Of a stretch of 64,000 nt of DNA, positions 11,590 through 23,095 are shown piece by piece (the first letter of the stretch is position 1; every line of letters begins with the position of its first letter). A program made the position numbers and the translations under genes. A model generated the notes under the pieces. The model did not search any database and was not told the origin of the DNA. It saw nothing but the letters and a program-made list of their open reading frames with translations. Source of the stretch: Nectonema munidae (lineage: Eukaryota > Nematomorpha > Nectonematoida > Nectonematidae). The stretch spans positions 1 through 64,000 of the forward strand of contig JAUIRK010000475.1 in NCBI GenBank assembly GCA_030549495.1. Reading direction: 5' to 3'.

Positions 11590-13110
11590 TTTGATAAAAT
11601 CATAAAAAACATTTATCAATATTGAATAAAAAAGACTAACTTTATTTACAGTTTGAACAAAAAAGAGAGGAGTGTTTTTTGCAAATAAAAACCTTGCAAC
11701 TTTCGTATCTTCTTGTGGTTTTGTTAAACTTTGAAAAGCAAAAAGAACAATATGCCCTCTTTTTATTTCCTTCCTCACTGGGACCAGCTTGAGAATCTGA
11801 ATAACCATAAAATGAAGAAAACTTTTAATATTTGAGGGTAGCTCAGAAAGGGAAGAACGAATTTTCATTCTTTCTTCTGTTAAACGTTTTTTCATTTTGA
11901 TGAAAAATTTTCTGCCGCTCTTTTTGCCTTTAGGGGAAGCTTGTGGACAGTTATAATTCAATATTACCCAACTGTTTAGAGCACATATGTCCAAGTAATT
12001 ACAAAATGCAACAAGAGTCCACTTTCTTGTTGGTTTGTAAGCACGATAAGTTCTTATCATCCTTTCCCACATCCACACCACCTTTCGGTTCATTGTAAGT
12101 TAAGATATTTTTGGGTTGTGATTTGAACGTTTTTATGGCAAGTTACATCCCGTAATCAAACGTTTACAAATTTCTAAACTAGAAAAGTAATTTCTATCAG
12201 TCAATCCAGAAATGTAAATTTCTGGCCTCAAACATATAAAATGTTAGCATCGTTTAAATGGTATATTTTTATGCCATAGTGACCAGGTTTACTTTTGTCA
12301 TATATTTTGACTGGGCATCCTACTCTAAATTTCACTATAGTTGTTCATCAATAGTGACGGCATCTAGTGGGGTCCAGTATCTGTAACAGTTTTCAAAGAA
12401 TTTATCATGAATCACTCTGACAGCAGACAATTTATAATTTTGATTTCTATGTTCAATACTATCAAAACGAATAAAAATATTTATAAAAGTAAACATCCGT
12501 TTTCCCATTGCTGCTCGTAAAAACGGACCGCCATTCATAGAGAAAAGATGTCGTGTCGCTATTCCTTGGTCTTTAGCTTGCCCGATGTGAATAAGACATC
12601 CAAAATACGCTAATAGGTCTCTAATTTTAAACCTTTCGTGGCAAGCTCTTAACTCTTCCCATTTTGGAGTTCTTTTACTAAAACAAATTGCGGTTACTAA
12701 TACCTCTACATTTACATGAAGTTATAAAAGAAATTATAAAAATTACTTATAATTTTCTTCTGCCTTTTTTTTCGTCATTTCCAAATTATGATTGATCAAA
12801 ACAATATCAAAAAATAGATTGAAGATTTTCATTACATCTTACAAACTTTTGCTTCATTTGTGGGACCATAAGGACGTAAGGACAAGTTGCGACAATTCCG
12901 AGCTTGGACACGACCGCAAATTGTATTTTGAGATTCTCAGAAGAAGTTAGCACTATCGGAAGCTAATAAGTTTTCGTCTGTTTCATCTTCTAGGGTTTCT
13001 CCTTCTTCTTCAAACTCTTCTGGAAAGTGTTCTCTTGAAGTCGAAACTTCGTCATATATATATATATCTAAGGCTGAATCGTCTGAGCTCAGCAGAGGAA
13101 GAAGTTGAAT
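11590..13110 (-). mobile_element. piggyBac-type transposon copy, degenerate, minus strand
   Basis: On the minus strand, an acidic N-terminal part (about 13,080-12,960) is followed by an N-R-R/L-R-P-x-G-P-T-N-E-A-like block near 12,900-12,840. Next comes PFLRAAMGKRMFTFI (12,535-12,480), then FFENCYRYWTPLDAVTIDEQL at 12,410-12,335. The C-terminal DDE half (12,093-11,780) carries W-E-R-M-I-R-T-Y and NYLDICALNSW. The C-terminal Cys-rich finger (C-x2-C ... C ... C ... C-S-N-C) is visible near 11,760-11,640 in a shifted frame. The order matches DDE_Tnp_1_7 transposases. Several frame breaks make this copy inactive. It runs head to head with the plus-strand copy to its right, and the two differ in sequence, so they are separate insertions. 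Confidence 0.75.
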
Positions 13111-14427
13111 CATTTGATGAGTAATCTAAGTTTAACAAAATGCTAAACTTCGCAATACGCACGTAATTTTTTGTACCACGAACTACGCACATATGGCAAT
13201 TTACTCGATACTCCTTTCTTTATGTTTCATGCAGTAGCAGAAAAAACAATATTTTCCTTGTGCATGATTGTTGCATTCTTATCTGTAACCAACACACGAT
13301 ATAGCATATAATTTGAGAATAAACAATTACAGTTATGAAACGATTGTATAAACAATTTCTCATCTTGCTGCCTTTTCTTTGTCATTTGTCTTTTAATAAG
13401 TAGATTTACGATACAATCTGATATTTTTAGCTCTTTTTCTGAAAGATATTCTCTATCTAGCTTTTTTTCCGAAGAAAGCATCTCAAGTTCGGAAGAAAAT
13501 ATTGATGAAAATTTAATTAGTTCCGATCAAGTTGAATTAAGTTGGGATTCTTTTTATGACTCGCGAGGAAGAGTAGCGAGTGAAAATATAAGAAACGTTA
13601 TTACTTCACCTTTTGGGCCAAAAAATTCAGCTGTTGGAGAAACCAATATTCTAATAATTTTCAAGTTTTTTTTACACACAATTTAATTCAGTATCTGAAA
13701 ACCAAAAGAAAAATGGATTCCAACTATGCGTAATTTTTTATTCATATTATAAAGTTGCCAATTATTTTAATTTATAAGAGTTTTAAAAATTTCATTGTAG
13801 ACATATTTATAGAGATTTTTTAAGATTAACAGTAAGGAACCGCTTTTGAAGCATCATTGCTTTTGACAAGTTTATCTGTGGTTTATTTATTTTTTATAAA
13901 TGTTAATCATTATATTTGAATATTTTTTACATATTTTTACCTTTAATTGTTTTTTACATAAAAAACTACAGAAATAGAATAGAAGGTTTTTTGTTCAAAA
14001 TTTGACAATTCTATAAAAAATGATCTTCAGTTTGATCAAGAGTTTCATATTTGGGTAGTATTTGTCTTTATAAGCACGGTCATTCAAGTTAAATAAGAAA
14101 AATAGGGTTGAATGGAGTTTAAGCTGTTTTTAGATACGCTAAAACGCATAAGAGTTTCTCTGCAATATTATCTTGTATTTTTTTATAAACATAATTATAA
14201 ATGAAAAAGTAAAAAGATACGTAGTTTGGGTGGAATTAAAAAATGGAATTGATCATTTATTTTTATGTTCTCTGAAAACTGAGTGTTTATTTGATACATT
14301 CTCTGAGAAGCGCAAGTAAGCTTGGTTAAACACTAGGTTTTTATAACAAAAGGTTTTGGGTTTGATCTTGCATTAAACCTCTTTTCCTTATAAGTTCGAT
14401 AGATTCTATGTAAATTCTTCAAAATTA

Positions 14428-14712
14428 ATTGCTTGACAATAAGTTGCTCAAAATCAAATCGAAAAATTGTTTCTTGAACCATCAATTGCTCGAAAAGGCA
14501 GATTGCTAGAAGTAACTTCGAAGCATTTTACTTTTGAAATTTTAATTTCAAAATAATTTTAACTATTCAGTTAACAAAAATCAAGTTATATTATTTTATT
14601 TTATAGTTATCATAAAAATATAATTTTTTTTTCGAGCAATCTGCCTTTCAATCAATTTATGGATTGAGAAATTATTTTTCGATCAATTTACTGTCGAGCA
14701 ATTTACCGGATA
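14428..14712. repeat. foldback MITE (long imperfect inverted repeat) inside the piggyBac copy
   Basis: The left arm (about 14,428-14,513) contains AATTGCTTGACAATAAGTTG and ends GGCAGATTGCT. The reverse complement of the right arm (about 14,630-14,712) contains AAATTGCTCGACAGTAAATTG and ends GGCAGATTGCTCG. The arms are about 85 bases with scattered mismatches. AATTGCTCGA-like sub-repeats occur within each arm, and the loop is about 115 bases. No coding capacity is seen. Confidence 0.65.
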
Positions 14713-16099
14713 CGAGTTCAATAAAGCTGCGCATTCTGCTTTTTCTATAAAAACACTCCACCGTATTTTTACCGTTATATTTATCAATTTTCAAATGTTT
14801 CATTTAGTTTCCTAAATTTCATGCTTGCTATATATAGGACAATCAATGGATCAAAGAATAAAAATTTCAAGTTTGTTTAGTGATACTTTACTTATGGAGT
14901 TCCATTTTTGAAGGCTGCACTAGGTAGAAATATGTTTCTCATGGTACATACTTTTTTTATCTTTTGATGAAAAAACTGAAAGAAATCCTGATGACAAGTT
15001 ATCACCAATTAGAAAGATCCACGATCATTTTTGTAAGGTTTTTTCAGATTTCTGGACTCCAAATAAAGCTGTCACAATAGATGAGCAATTGGTAAGTTTC
15101 AGAGAATATTAAAATATACGACACTAAAAATCTGGACATTATGGTTTAAAAGTTTACCATCTCAAAGATACAGAGAGCTTCTATTGTCTAAAATGTGAAA
15201 TATACATTTCTCGTTTACCAAATAAAGAATACTTTTCTGCTAAAAACATTATAAAAAGATTAGTTAGCGACTCAGATATAGCACACTGATGTGGAATATA
15301 TATGGATCGATTTTTCACTTCCCATGAAATTGCCGAATGGGCTCTTTCAAAAAAGTACACTCTATCGTCATGTCATCAAGAAGATTCATACCAAGACTAC
15401 TCCATCCAACTTATCTTAAAATTCTCAAATTTGGGATATGCGAGTAACGTATAGTTTATTCCTGTCAAGCATCGCTTTCAGCGTATATTCCTAGGAAACA
15501 TGCAACTCGTAATTTCAAAGTTGTATACATACTCTCATCGCAACACAGAAAAAAAGTTGAAATTTCTTCTGAATATGGTAAGCCAGAATCTCTACTAGAG
15601 TACAACCAGTACTAGGATGGTGTTGATGTGTCCAACAGAATGATAAAACAATACAGAAGTTACAAGCCATGCAGAATATGGACATGAGCAGCTTTTTCTA
15701 ATTACTTAGACATTAGCTCTCTAAATGCGTTTATAATCGTCAAATTGAATGCGTCTGACGAATTTCCATCAATCAAAAGTAGTGGTAGAAAAATGTTCAT
15801 AAAAAAGCTGGCATTGTGTCTAAGTCAAGAAGCTATGAAAATAAGATTCCAAACTCCTCAAATAAATCTGAAAACAAAGAATATTTTAAGTTTTTATGGT
15901 TTTTATCAGAAGGAAGTTCCAGAAACATCAAGTAGTAGACGTTTTTGTATGATATGTAAACCAAAGAAAAGCTGAACAACAAATAAATGCAAAAAATATT
16001 GAAAGTTTATGTGTAAAGTTCACACCCAATTTGTTTGCGAAAATTGCTTGTAATAAATTTTTTTTATTTAAATTTAATCCTTATTTTACTTTGAATATT

Positions 16100-16215
16100 A
16101 ATTAATTAATTAAGTTGTTTTGTGACGTTCGCACCCATCCTTTCGGATATAGTGGCCCGCCCGGAATGCTGAGTCCAAGTCTAACTGGACTTTCCATCCC
16201 ACTAAACACCAATCG
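16100..16215. other. GC-richer block of unknown nature
   Basis: Bases 16,120-16,215 include CGTTCGCACCCATCC, GTGGCCCGCCCGGAATGC and CCAATCGGCCC, unlike the surrounding AT-rich DNA. I could not assign it to a gene or a repeat family. It lies inside the right part of the piggyBac element, after the transposase end. Confidence 0.3.
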
Positions 16216-16565
16216 GCCCTTGTTACAAAAGAATAGCTCTATTATATATAGTATTTTACAAGAATTTATGTGACAATATATAAATACAACTGAGAGAACG
16301 ATACAATCCTAACGCGTACTTTGAATATAAAAATAGTTTTGTTTTTATTCTATTTCATTCAAAAAAATCTACTTTAAAAAAACTGAAAAACAACAATATG
16401 CCTATAGTATTTTTTATGTTCTCTAAGTAAAATTAAAAATTGAACTTTATAAAAGTTCTAAAATTTTCTTAAATTTACATATTAGTTAAAAAAAATTGAT
16501 AATGTAAAAATTTTCGGCAATAGTATTTGAAATATTGGCGTGGAGTAAATTGCCATATGTGCGTA

Positions 16566-18335
16566 TAGCAAAGGTTAACAGCATTTCAAGAGTTTGATAT
16601 CGAATAGAAGTATCAGAAGAATTTGTTTAATATAATACTCAGCATTTAGGAAAAGAGTTATACTTTTGGATCAGTTTTAAACACTCTTTTGTTTTCTTTT
16701 TGAAAAGACATTTTAGGAATCAAAAAAATTCCTAATAAACTAAAAATTTTTTAATAATATTTTTTCATTTTTATTTTTAAATCACTAGTTTTCGATAAAT
16801 ATATTCTTTTGAAATATAACTTTTTCTCGAAAAATATTGATTATTTTTCCTCCAAACTGGACTAGTGACGTGTTTGAATATAAAAAATTAATTTTACAAT
16901 TAAAAATATAAAACACAAAATTTATTTTACAAAAATAATTAAAACTAAAAAAAATTAATTAAAAAAATTAAAATAAAATAGTATAGTATTAAAGTTAATT
17001 TTTATATTTTTCAGTTCTTAAAAAATAATGTCTTTTTCTTTCAATTCAAATGTAATTTTTATTTTTGTTTAATTATAGTTAAAACTTATTTTCAAAATTT
17101 TTTGAAGAAAACTATATTTTTCACGTAGTTGGCACAAAATATCCTAGTTGGCACAAATTAGTTACTCCCACTTATTTTATTATCTTATTTATATTTCATC
17201 TCTGATTTTTGAGTTAAATGTTTTAACTTATAAATATTTGTCATACAAGCGGTCATTTCTGACTATTTGTGCAGTGCTTATCTTAATGGTTAATGTTACC
17301 TACAGGCTACATCTTCTTCTTATACTTCTTATTTAGTCGCTCTATCTATCATTTCACAACATGGATTAATTTAACTTTAAAATCAGAACATATAATTGAG
17401 TATTGTAAAAGAGAATTATTAGAGAGAAAATAAGAGAATTAAGTATTAAAATATCCTTTGAAGGCGGTTTATTTGCTTAGGAAGATTTATTTAAAAAATT
17501 ATAATAGAAAATATACACATTCACAGATAGATAAATTATAAGGAACATACAAGAAAAGAAGATTTTGAAAAAAAGTGTCAACAGGTAATGAAAATTACAA
17601 CGGTGATGTACCGCTCTGTTCAAAATAACAACAATCATATAAGTTACAGTAAAATCAGCAAATAGAGTTAATCCAACAAACTAACATTAAATTAAAAAAT
17701 AAAAAATATCTATAAAAATTTTTTTGACTTAAACAAAATATTCAAGATTCAAACGCATCAATTTTAGCATTTTTTGAATAACAGGTAGGTCGATAGAATT
17801 CTCCAAATAAATCTAAAGGCTTTTATGCTTTCAACAACAGCTTTTCTCAATTTAAGTTTTATGTTTTAAGTATGGCTTATGTAGAGCATCTTTAGATCTA
17901 GTAAAATGAGTATGCAGAGCGTATTGGAAAGTACAAGAAATTAAAACAGCCATTAAAATAATAGTTTTTGAAAGCAAAAGTACCCAAGGAATGCGTTGCA
18001 ACTTGATCAACAATAAAAAAAGTTTTAGGAAGAGAGTAATTAACAAATTTGAGAAATTTTATATATATATAACTGAAAATTTTTTAGATGATATTTATCA
18101 AAGTTGTACCAAATAATGTTAGCATACAATAAGTTGGGGTATATTATATTGGTTCCTATTGTTATAATCATTCAGGAACGAATATTAAAAAGGTCTATAA
18201 TATGATTTGAAAAGCTTAATGAAAATAAGGGGACTTGTTTGGAGATATCAAAACACTTTCAGTCGTAATGCTATCTACTCGCATTATGCTTACGATTGTT
18301 AATCACAGTTTTTGTGAATTTATTTATGAGCCTTG
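16566..18335. other. AT-rich sequence, no gene seen
   Basis: The stretch 16,700-17,110 is made largely of A/T runs. The open frames of 60-64 codons here show no motif. Confidence 0.45.
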
Positions 18336-18395
18336 GTTATCGAACCCCTGATTTTCAACTGTTAAGCTGAGAGGTAACCCTAACAAACATTTTTG
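18336..18395 (-). repeat. tRNA-like SINE fragment
   Basis: The reverse complement shows a B-box-like GGGGTTCGATAACC preceded by CTCTCAGCTTAACAGTTG, a tRNA-head arrangement. Only this head is recognisable, and no second copy was matched. Confidence 0.3.
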
Positions 18396-18844
18396 CTTAT
18401 ATAAGAACACTTTTGAATGGAAATAAATGTTAGAGTTGCTTGATATTCATATCAAGGAAAACCACAGATTTGTTAGTTTCCTCATCAAAGACTCCTCTAG
18501 GTAATAATAGAAAATATGAAAATAGGTTGATAAGTGTCAGTAATCGCTTTTTATGAAATAGACTAGATTTAAAATAACATAAATTGTATATATTACATAT
18601 AATATAATAAAATATTAATTTATTTTGCATATAATCTTTGATTTTTATCCGGTAAATATGACATGCTGCTAGTGAGAGAACCTGTTGTTAAAATATTTGA
18701 TTCCTCCACTGAAAATACCTATAATGTTTCAGAAATATTTACTCTTAACATAAAATTTATTTATATTATAATATTTAAGGTAAATCTAGAGTATATTTTA
18801 CACTTTTCATTGTGAATACATATTTTTTACTGCATGTATCGAAT

Positions 18845-19290
18845 TATAAGCATTAAAGCTGAGTGAAATTAAGATTTATTTAATAATATTGAATATTTTT
18901 GAAGACTTTTTTGTTCCAATATTAACTCCTAAAGTGGCCGTCGTAAGCTATGTTTGAATTTAATTTTATCATTTTATTTTTGTTATATTTGTATAAAAAT
19001 TTTCTTTGAAAAAAACAAAGCTGTTCTCATTGATAAAATTTTAGTATTTAAAAATATTTTGTTTTACTAATGGATCCAAAACCTTTTTATTTGTGCTTAT
19101 TGAAATTTCAAAACATATAATATAAGTAGTATTTATTATATGTATGCGTTTAACAATTATCCTTTTAATATGAGTTTTTATATCATCAAAATTATGTTTT
19201 GTTATCAAGATGCTCAGAATTAGATAAACAAAATATAGGAAATATTTAAAAATTAATTTATACTGTCAATAATAAAGTTAAACTCAAAAA
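18845..19290. repeat. diverged tandem duplication, unit 1
   Basis: Blocks in this unit recur in the same order in 19,930-20,670: ATAAGCATTAAAGCTGAGTG, TTAACTCCTAAAGTGG with CCGTCGTAAGCTATG and GTTTGAATTT, CCAAAACCTTTTTATTTG, and ATATAGGAAAT with AATTTATACTGTCAATAA. This indicates an old duplication of non-coding DNA with a shift of about 1.1-1.3 kb. Confidence 0.6.
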
Positions 19291-19894
19291 TAAATTAATT
19301 AGATGATACATATATAACTAGTTATAGGAATCAAATTCATAAAAATCAGAGAAAATCACTTTTCACAAGATTTCAGTTATTGAATAAAATTTTCTATTTA
19401 TTTAAAAAATTGATCTACTTTTGGAAAAGTACCTATGGATAAATTTGGAAGCTTTACAATCATCCGAAAAAAATTTCATGATTATGACTTTTAAAACAAT
19501 TTTAAACTGTACAAATCTGGAAGGAGTTGAATTTAAAAGCTGAGCAAATTTTATAAGTCTTAATTGGCCCCTCACATTTCTACAAGAGCCCCTCAGCAAA
19601 AGCTTCAGTGAAGCTACCCCCTCCCCCTCTCCTTTTTTTCTCATTTTGCTACAAATTTTATATTGAAATGGATTATGACACGTTTTTGCAAAGATAAAAA
19701 TGGGATTTCAATCTTACTGCCTTATTTATTTATTGCGATAAAAAATGAAATTACTTTTGACAATAAATTATTTCCATTCATCTTAAGGATTAACAAAATT
19801 CGTTTTAATGAGTTTCAAAAGTATATGTTCTAAAATCGGTATTATGAGGCCTACGTGCGCCATGGGTTTGTCAGATCAGTTTGGCACTTTATCA

Positions 19895-20000
19895 TCAATA
19901 GGTTGGCGATGAAAGTATTTTCATCTAGAAGGCTAATTATAAGCATTTAAGCTCAGTGAAGGATGAGGCTTGCCAAGGTTCGAACATATATCAAAGATAG
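19895..20000 (-). repeat. SINE family B, diverged copy
   Basis: GTATTTTCATCTAGAAGGC, GAGGCTTGCC and AAGGTTCGAAC follow the same order as the body of the family B copies at 645-818 and 33,520-33,666, but with many differences. Confidence 0.3.
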
Positions 20001-20670
20001 ATTCTCTTCTTCATAGTAAATTTGTTTATATAATACAGCTCTCACCACTCAAAATGAATTGATATGATTGATTCAAATTTGACACACGTAGTAAATTATT
20101 AGAACTTATTTGGCCAGAGCGATTAAAATTTTATTTTTGAAACACCTTATTTCTACAATTTTAACTCTTATAGTGGCTGTCGTAAGTCATGTTTGAATTT
20201 TCTTCTTTAATTTAAACCATTTCATCCTAATGAAAGCAGAACCGTAAGTAATTTGATATTAACGTCAAATCTATTAAAAAATTGTCTGCGTCAGTTAAAA
20301 CTGGCGATGGGATGAAACAGGTTAAAAACGTGATGCTTGAGCAAATTTTTATTGAACATTTTCGATCATTTATAAATTAAATAAAAACTGACCCTATTTA
20401 TATATATCCTTTGATAAAAGATAAAAAAATTTAGTACTTCAACAAAAAACTAATATATGAAGTGTATTTCCTTTGAAGTTTTTACTGAATTTCTTTTTTG
20501 CCTTGTTTGATCTTTAACTTCGTTTAAATTTCTATGTGCAAAGAATTATGCCAGTATCGACTCCAAAACCTCTTTATTTGAGCTGTCTGAAAGAGAAAAA
20601 GAAAATATAGGAAATGTTTTAAATTCTTACTATTAATTTATACTTTCAATAATTTATCAAAAGTATAAAG
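19930..20670. repeat. diverged tandem duplication, unit 2 (with MITE insertion)
   Basis: This unit matches unit 1 (18,845-19,290): ATAAGCATTTAAGCTCAGTG, TTAACTCTTATAGTGG with CTGTCGTAAGTCATG, CCAAAACCTCTTTATTTG, and ATATAGGAAAT with AATTTATACTTTCAATAA. It is longer, partly because a 114-bp MITE (20,212-20,325) lies within it and is absent from unit 1. Confidence 0.6.
20212..20325. mobile_element. piggyBac-like MITE, 114 bp
   Basis: TTAA at 20,212-20,215 is followed by ACCATTTCATCC. The far end reads GGATGAAACAGG before TTAA at 20,322-20,325. The reverse complement of that end, CCTGTTTCATCC, pairs with the left arm. The interior (GACGCAGAC, CAAATTACTTACGG on the minus strand) resembles the MITEs at 29,443-29,581 and 59,224-59,359. 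Unit 1 of the local duplication lacks it, which supports an insertion. Confidence 0.6.
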
Positions 20671-21604
20671 CCTAACTTTCGGAGAGCAAAAGCTGCATCT
20701 AGCACTCTTTAGCGATGATTAGTTATCTCATTTATAAAACTATTTAATTTAGTTCATCCACTCTTGTATTCTGAATTTTCTTGCCGACTTCAAAAGTCTA
20801 CACTTATTGCTTTCGATCAGGATCTAGTCTTAATCGCTAAGTTTCGTTTTCTGGATGGCAATCGTAGCATCAACGCCTTTATCATGACAATAATTGTATC
20901 CTTGTAGTCATTTTATGAAATATTTTTATAATATAACCTATATAAAAAATGAATATACGTTAAACTTTGAGTTTAAATCATTTGAAGAATTTGGTGCTCA
21001 AAAACGTCCACCAGAGTTCCCTGCTCTAAAAACATTTAGATTTCCTACTGCACTGAGTTAGAGCGCTTTGCTGTGCGTCTTTTTGGGGGAGATCTTTCTA
21101 AAATTGAATTTGCAAATGAATTTTAAATGTTTTAAGAAGTGAATTTTGTGCCGTGACTGCAGAGCAGCTATTAAAATTAAATCAAACTAACATTCAGCTC
21201 AAAACTAAATAACTTACTAACTAGCACTAGGCCAAAAAGACTCGCTACAGACTGGACCATTCTCTACTTTACGATTTAAATTGTTTAAAAATCAAATGTA
21301 AAATTTGTGAATGTACAAATTATAACATATACAATATATATTATACACAAACAAAATACAGTGAATATTAATATTGTATGAACGAACTTAAACACTTTTA
21401 TTAAATTAGATAGAAGGTGTGAGTTATTTTGTTTCATCACCATTATCATCTCATCATCACAGATATATTTATTTACATTGCATAATTTTATCTCTTTTCT
21501 TCTCCTTCGCCTCTCTATTTTGACTTATCCTATTTGCATAATTTGACCGCAAAATCAACATGCATACATTTGCTTGCTCTCATCTCTATTTTTTCGCATT
21601 TCAT
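20671..21604. other. upstream region of the first transporter gene
   Basis: There is no gene here. The 200 bases before the ATG are pyrimidine-rich on the plus strand (TCATCACCATTATCATC, CTCTTTTCTTCTCC). Confidence 0.4.
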
Positions 21605-21612
21605 TATAAAAA
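21605..21612 (+). promoter_or_regulatory. TATA box of the first SLC18B1-like gene
   Basis: TATAAAAA lies 42 bases before the ATG at 21,647. With normal TATA-to-start spacing (about 30), transcription would begin near 21,635 and leave a 5' leader of only 10-15 bases. Confidence 0.5.
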
Positions 21613-21646
21613 TCACACTCACACCTTTTTAAAGCTCTTTTCATAA

Positions 21647-23095
21647 ATGCTCTCACCAGCAGAAGATGAGATTACTTTTTGCGAGGCAGCAGAAGAAAAT
21701 GACTTTAGGAGCGACAAACGTAAAAACGTAAGAGGGAAGATTTCTCTAGAAGAAACTCACGATTCCAATTCTCTCGTCCCTAACACCAACTCAAACCCAT
21801 CGCTTAAAGTCGTCTACGCTTTTTCTGTCATGTGTTCGTTGAATTTTTTGATTAATGTGTGTTACGCAATTTTGGCGCCATTTTTCCCCATCGTTGCTTC
21901 CAACAAAAAAGGATTGTCGATGGGAAGTGTTGGCGCCATTTTCGGAATCTTTCAGCTCGTCCAGATCTTTTCCTCCCCCATTTTTGGCACATACATCCAC
22001 CTTCTTGGCGTAAAAAGACTCTACTTGCTGGGCGCTCTCTTCCAGTCAATCACAACGCTCCTCTTCGGCTTGGCAGACGCCCTTTTTTCCTCTGCACGCC
22101 TCTTTCTGGCTTTCACGCTCTTCTTGCGCTTTTTCCAGGGCATTTCCTGCTCCGCCTATCTCTGTGCCTCCTTCGTCTGCCTCACCCATTTTTTTCCGAA
22201 TGAAATCGCCTTTCGCTTCGGAATCCTCGAAACGTTCAGCGGGCTCGGTTACGTTATAGGTACACCTCTCGGCTCCCTGCTCTTCGCCATCGGGGACTTC
22301 TTCCTTCCGTTCTTCGTTGTTTCCCTCCTTCTGTTCATTTTAGTGGTTGCCTCCTTCTTTCTTATTCCAAAAATCTCATCTGCCTCAATGAGGGAAGCTA
22401 ATTCACTCCAAGGCGAGAACAACTCCAAAGCGTTTTCCTTCTTCAAGTTGTTCTCTTTTCCCAACACAATCTTCGTCTCTCTAGCCATCTTCTTATCTAC
22501 CTTTAACATCGGCTTCATCGAGCCCACCCTAGCGCCCTACCTCTCTAATAAGCGATCCTTTTCGAACTACTTGGTCGGCTTTGCTTTCATGCTTCTTTCC
22601 TTTTCCTACCTGATCTCTTCCTTGGTCACAGGCAAACTAGCGAACAACCTCTCCCACTCCTCTTTACTCTGCCTCATTCTTTTCTCTCTCATCGCATCCT
22701 CACTCTCTTTCTTCCTTCTTGGGCCTCAGTCCCTCATTCTGGCGCCTTTTTCTCCGTATCTTTTGGGCGTTGCTCTTTTTGTGATGGGATTCAGTTTTGC
22801 GATTCAACTTATCTCCACGTTTTGCGATTTGTACAATGAAGTAACGCGTACTCCTTCTTTCCTCAATGACCCGGCAACACATGGCCTTTGCTCCGGCCTC
22901 TTCAACTGCTTTATATCAGCAGGAGCTTTTTTTGGCCCTTTTTCTGCGGGCTTTCTGACTGAAACCTTTTCGTTTCCTATTTCGTGTTTGATTATTTCAG
23001 CGTTAAACGCATCTTCCGTCTTTCTCTACCTTTGCTTGTACATTTTCTCTCTCTTTCGCAATAATCAACCAAATAACAATTGCCTTATTGAGTAA
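21647..23095 (+). CDS. SLC18B1-like major facilitator transporter (copy 1), intronless
   Basis: This single-exon gene of 482 residues is a 12-helix MFS protein of the SLC18B1 (vesicular polyamine transporter) type. The N-terminal 50 residues are hydrophilic and acidic. Helix 1 begins near residue 53 and ends APFFPIVA. The loop 2-3 equivalent reads GTYIHLLGVKRLYLLG, close to SLC18B1's G-x-K-x-x-x-x-x-G. The diagnostic stretch CSAYLCASFVCL...FGILETFSGLGYVIG follows, then helix 7 with GFIEPTLAPYL and helix 11 with HGLCSGLFNCFISAGAF. The usual motif C form GPPxGG is here GTPLGS. The C-terminus ends about 12 residues after the last helix, without the dileucine signal of copy 2. Family members exchange protons for amines or polyamines in vesicles; the substrate here is inferred. 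The start is the first ATG after the TATA box. The codons are more GC-rich than the surroundings. Confidence 0.9.
   Translation: MLSPAEDEITFCEAAEENDFRSDKRKNVRGKISLEETHDSNSLVPNTNSNPSLKVVYAFSVMCSLNFLINVCYAILAPFFPIVASNKKGLSMGSVGAIFGIFQLVQIFSSPIFGTYIHLLGVKRLYLLGALFQSITTLLFGLADALFSSARLFLAFTLFLRFFQGISCSAYLCASFVCLTHFFPNEIAFRFGILETFSGLGYVIGTPLGSLLFAIGDFFLPFFVVSLLLFILVVASFFLIPKISSASMREANSLQGENNSKAFSFFKLFSFPNTIFVSLAIFLSTFNIGFIEPTLAPYLSNKRSFSNYLVGFAFMLLSFSYLISSLVTGKLANNLSHSSLLCLILFSLIASSLSFFLLGPQSLILAPFSPYLLGVALFVMGFSFAIQLISTFCDLYNEVTRTPSFLNDPATHGLCSGLFNCFISAGAFFGPFSAGFLTETFSFPISCLIISALNASSVFLYLCLYIFSLFRNNQPNNNCLIE

Larger units (their letters stand above)
13184..16565 (+). mobile_element. piggyBac-type transposon with 23-bp inverted repeats, degenerate
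   Basis: A 23-base sequence at 13,184-13,206 (starts TACGCACATATGG, ends TTTACTC) occurs as an exact reverse complement at 16,543-16,565. Between them the plus strand encodes piggyBac pieces in order. A Ser/Glu-rich N-terminus with NVITSPFGPKNSAVGET lies at about 13,430-13,660. After a gap come GVPFLKAALGRNMF (about 14,890) and DKLSPIRKIHDHF...TPNKAVTIDEQL (about 14,990-15,090). Then YMDRFFTSHEIAEWAL (about 15,300-15,350), DGVDVSNRM (about 15,620) and a C-terminal Cys finger (CMICK...CENC, up to about 16,050). Several stops and frame changes are seen. A foldback MITE lies in the gap. TTAA occurs just outside the right arm (16,574-16,577). The left TTAA is less certain (13,132-13,135). Confidence 0.75.
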
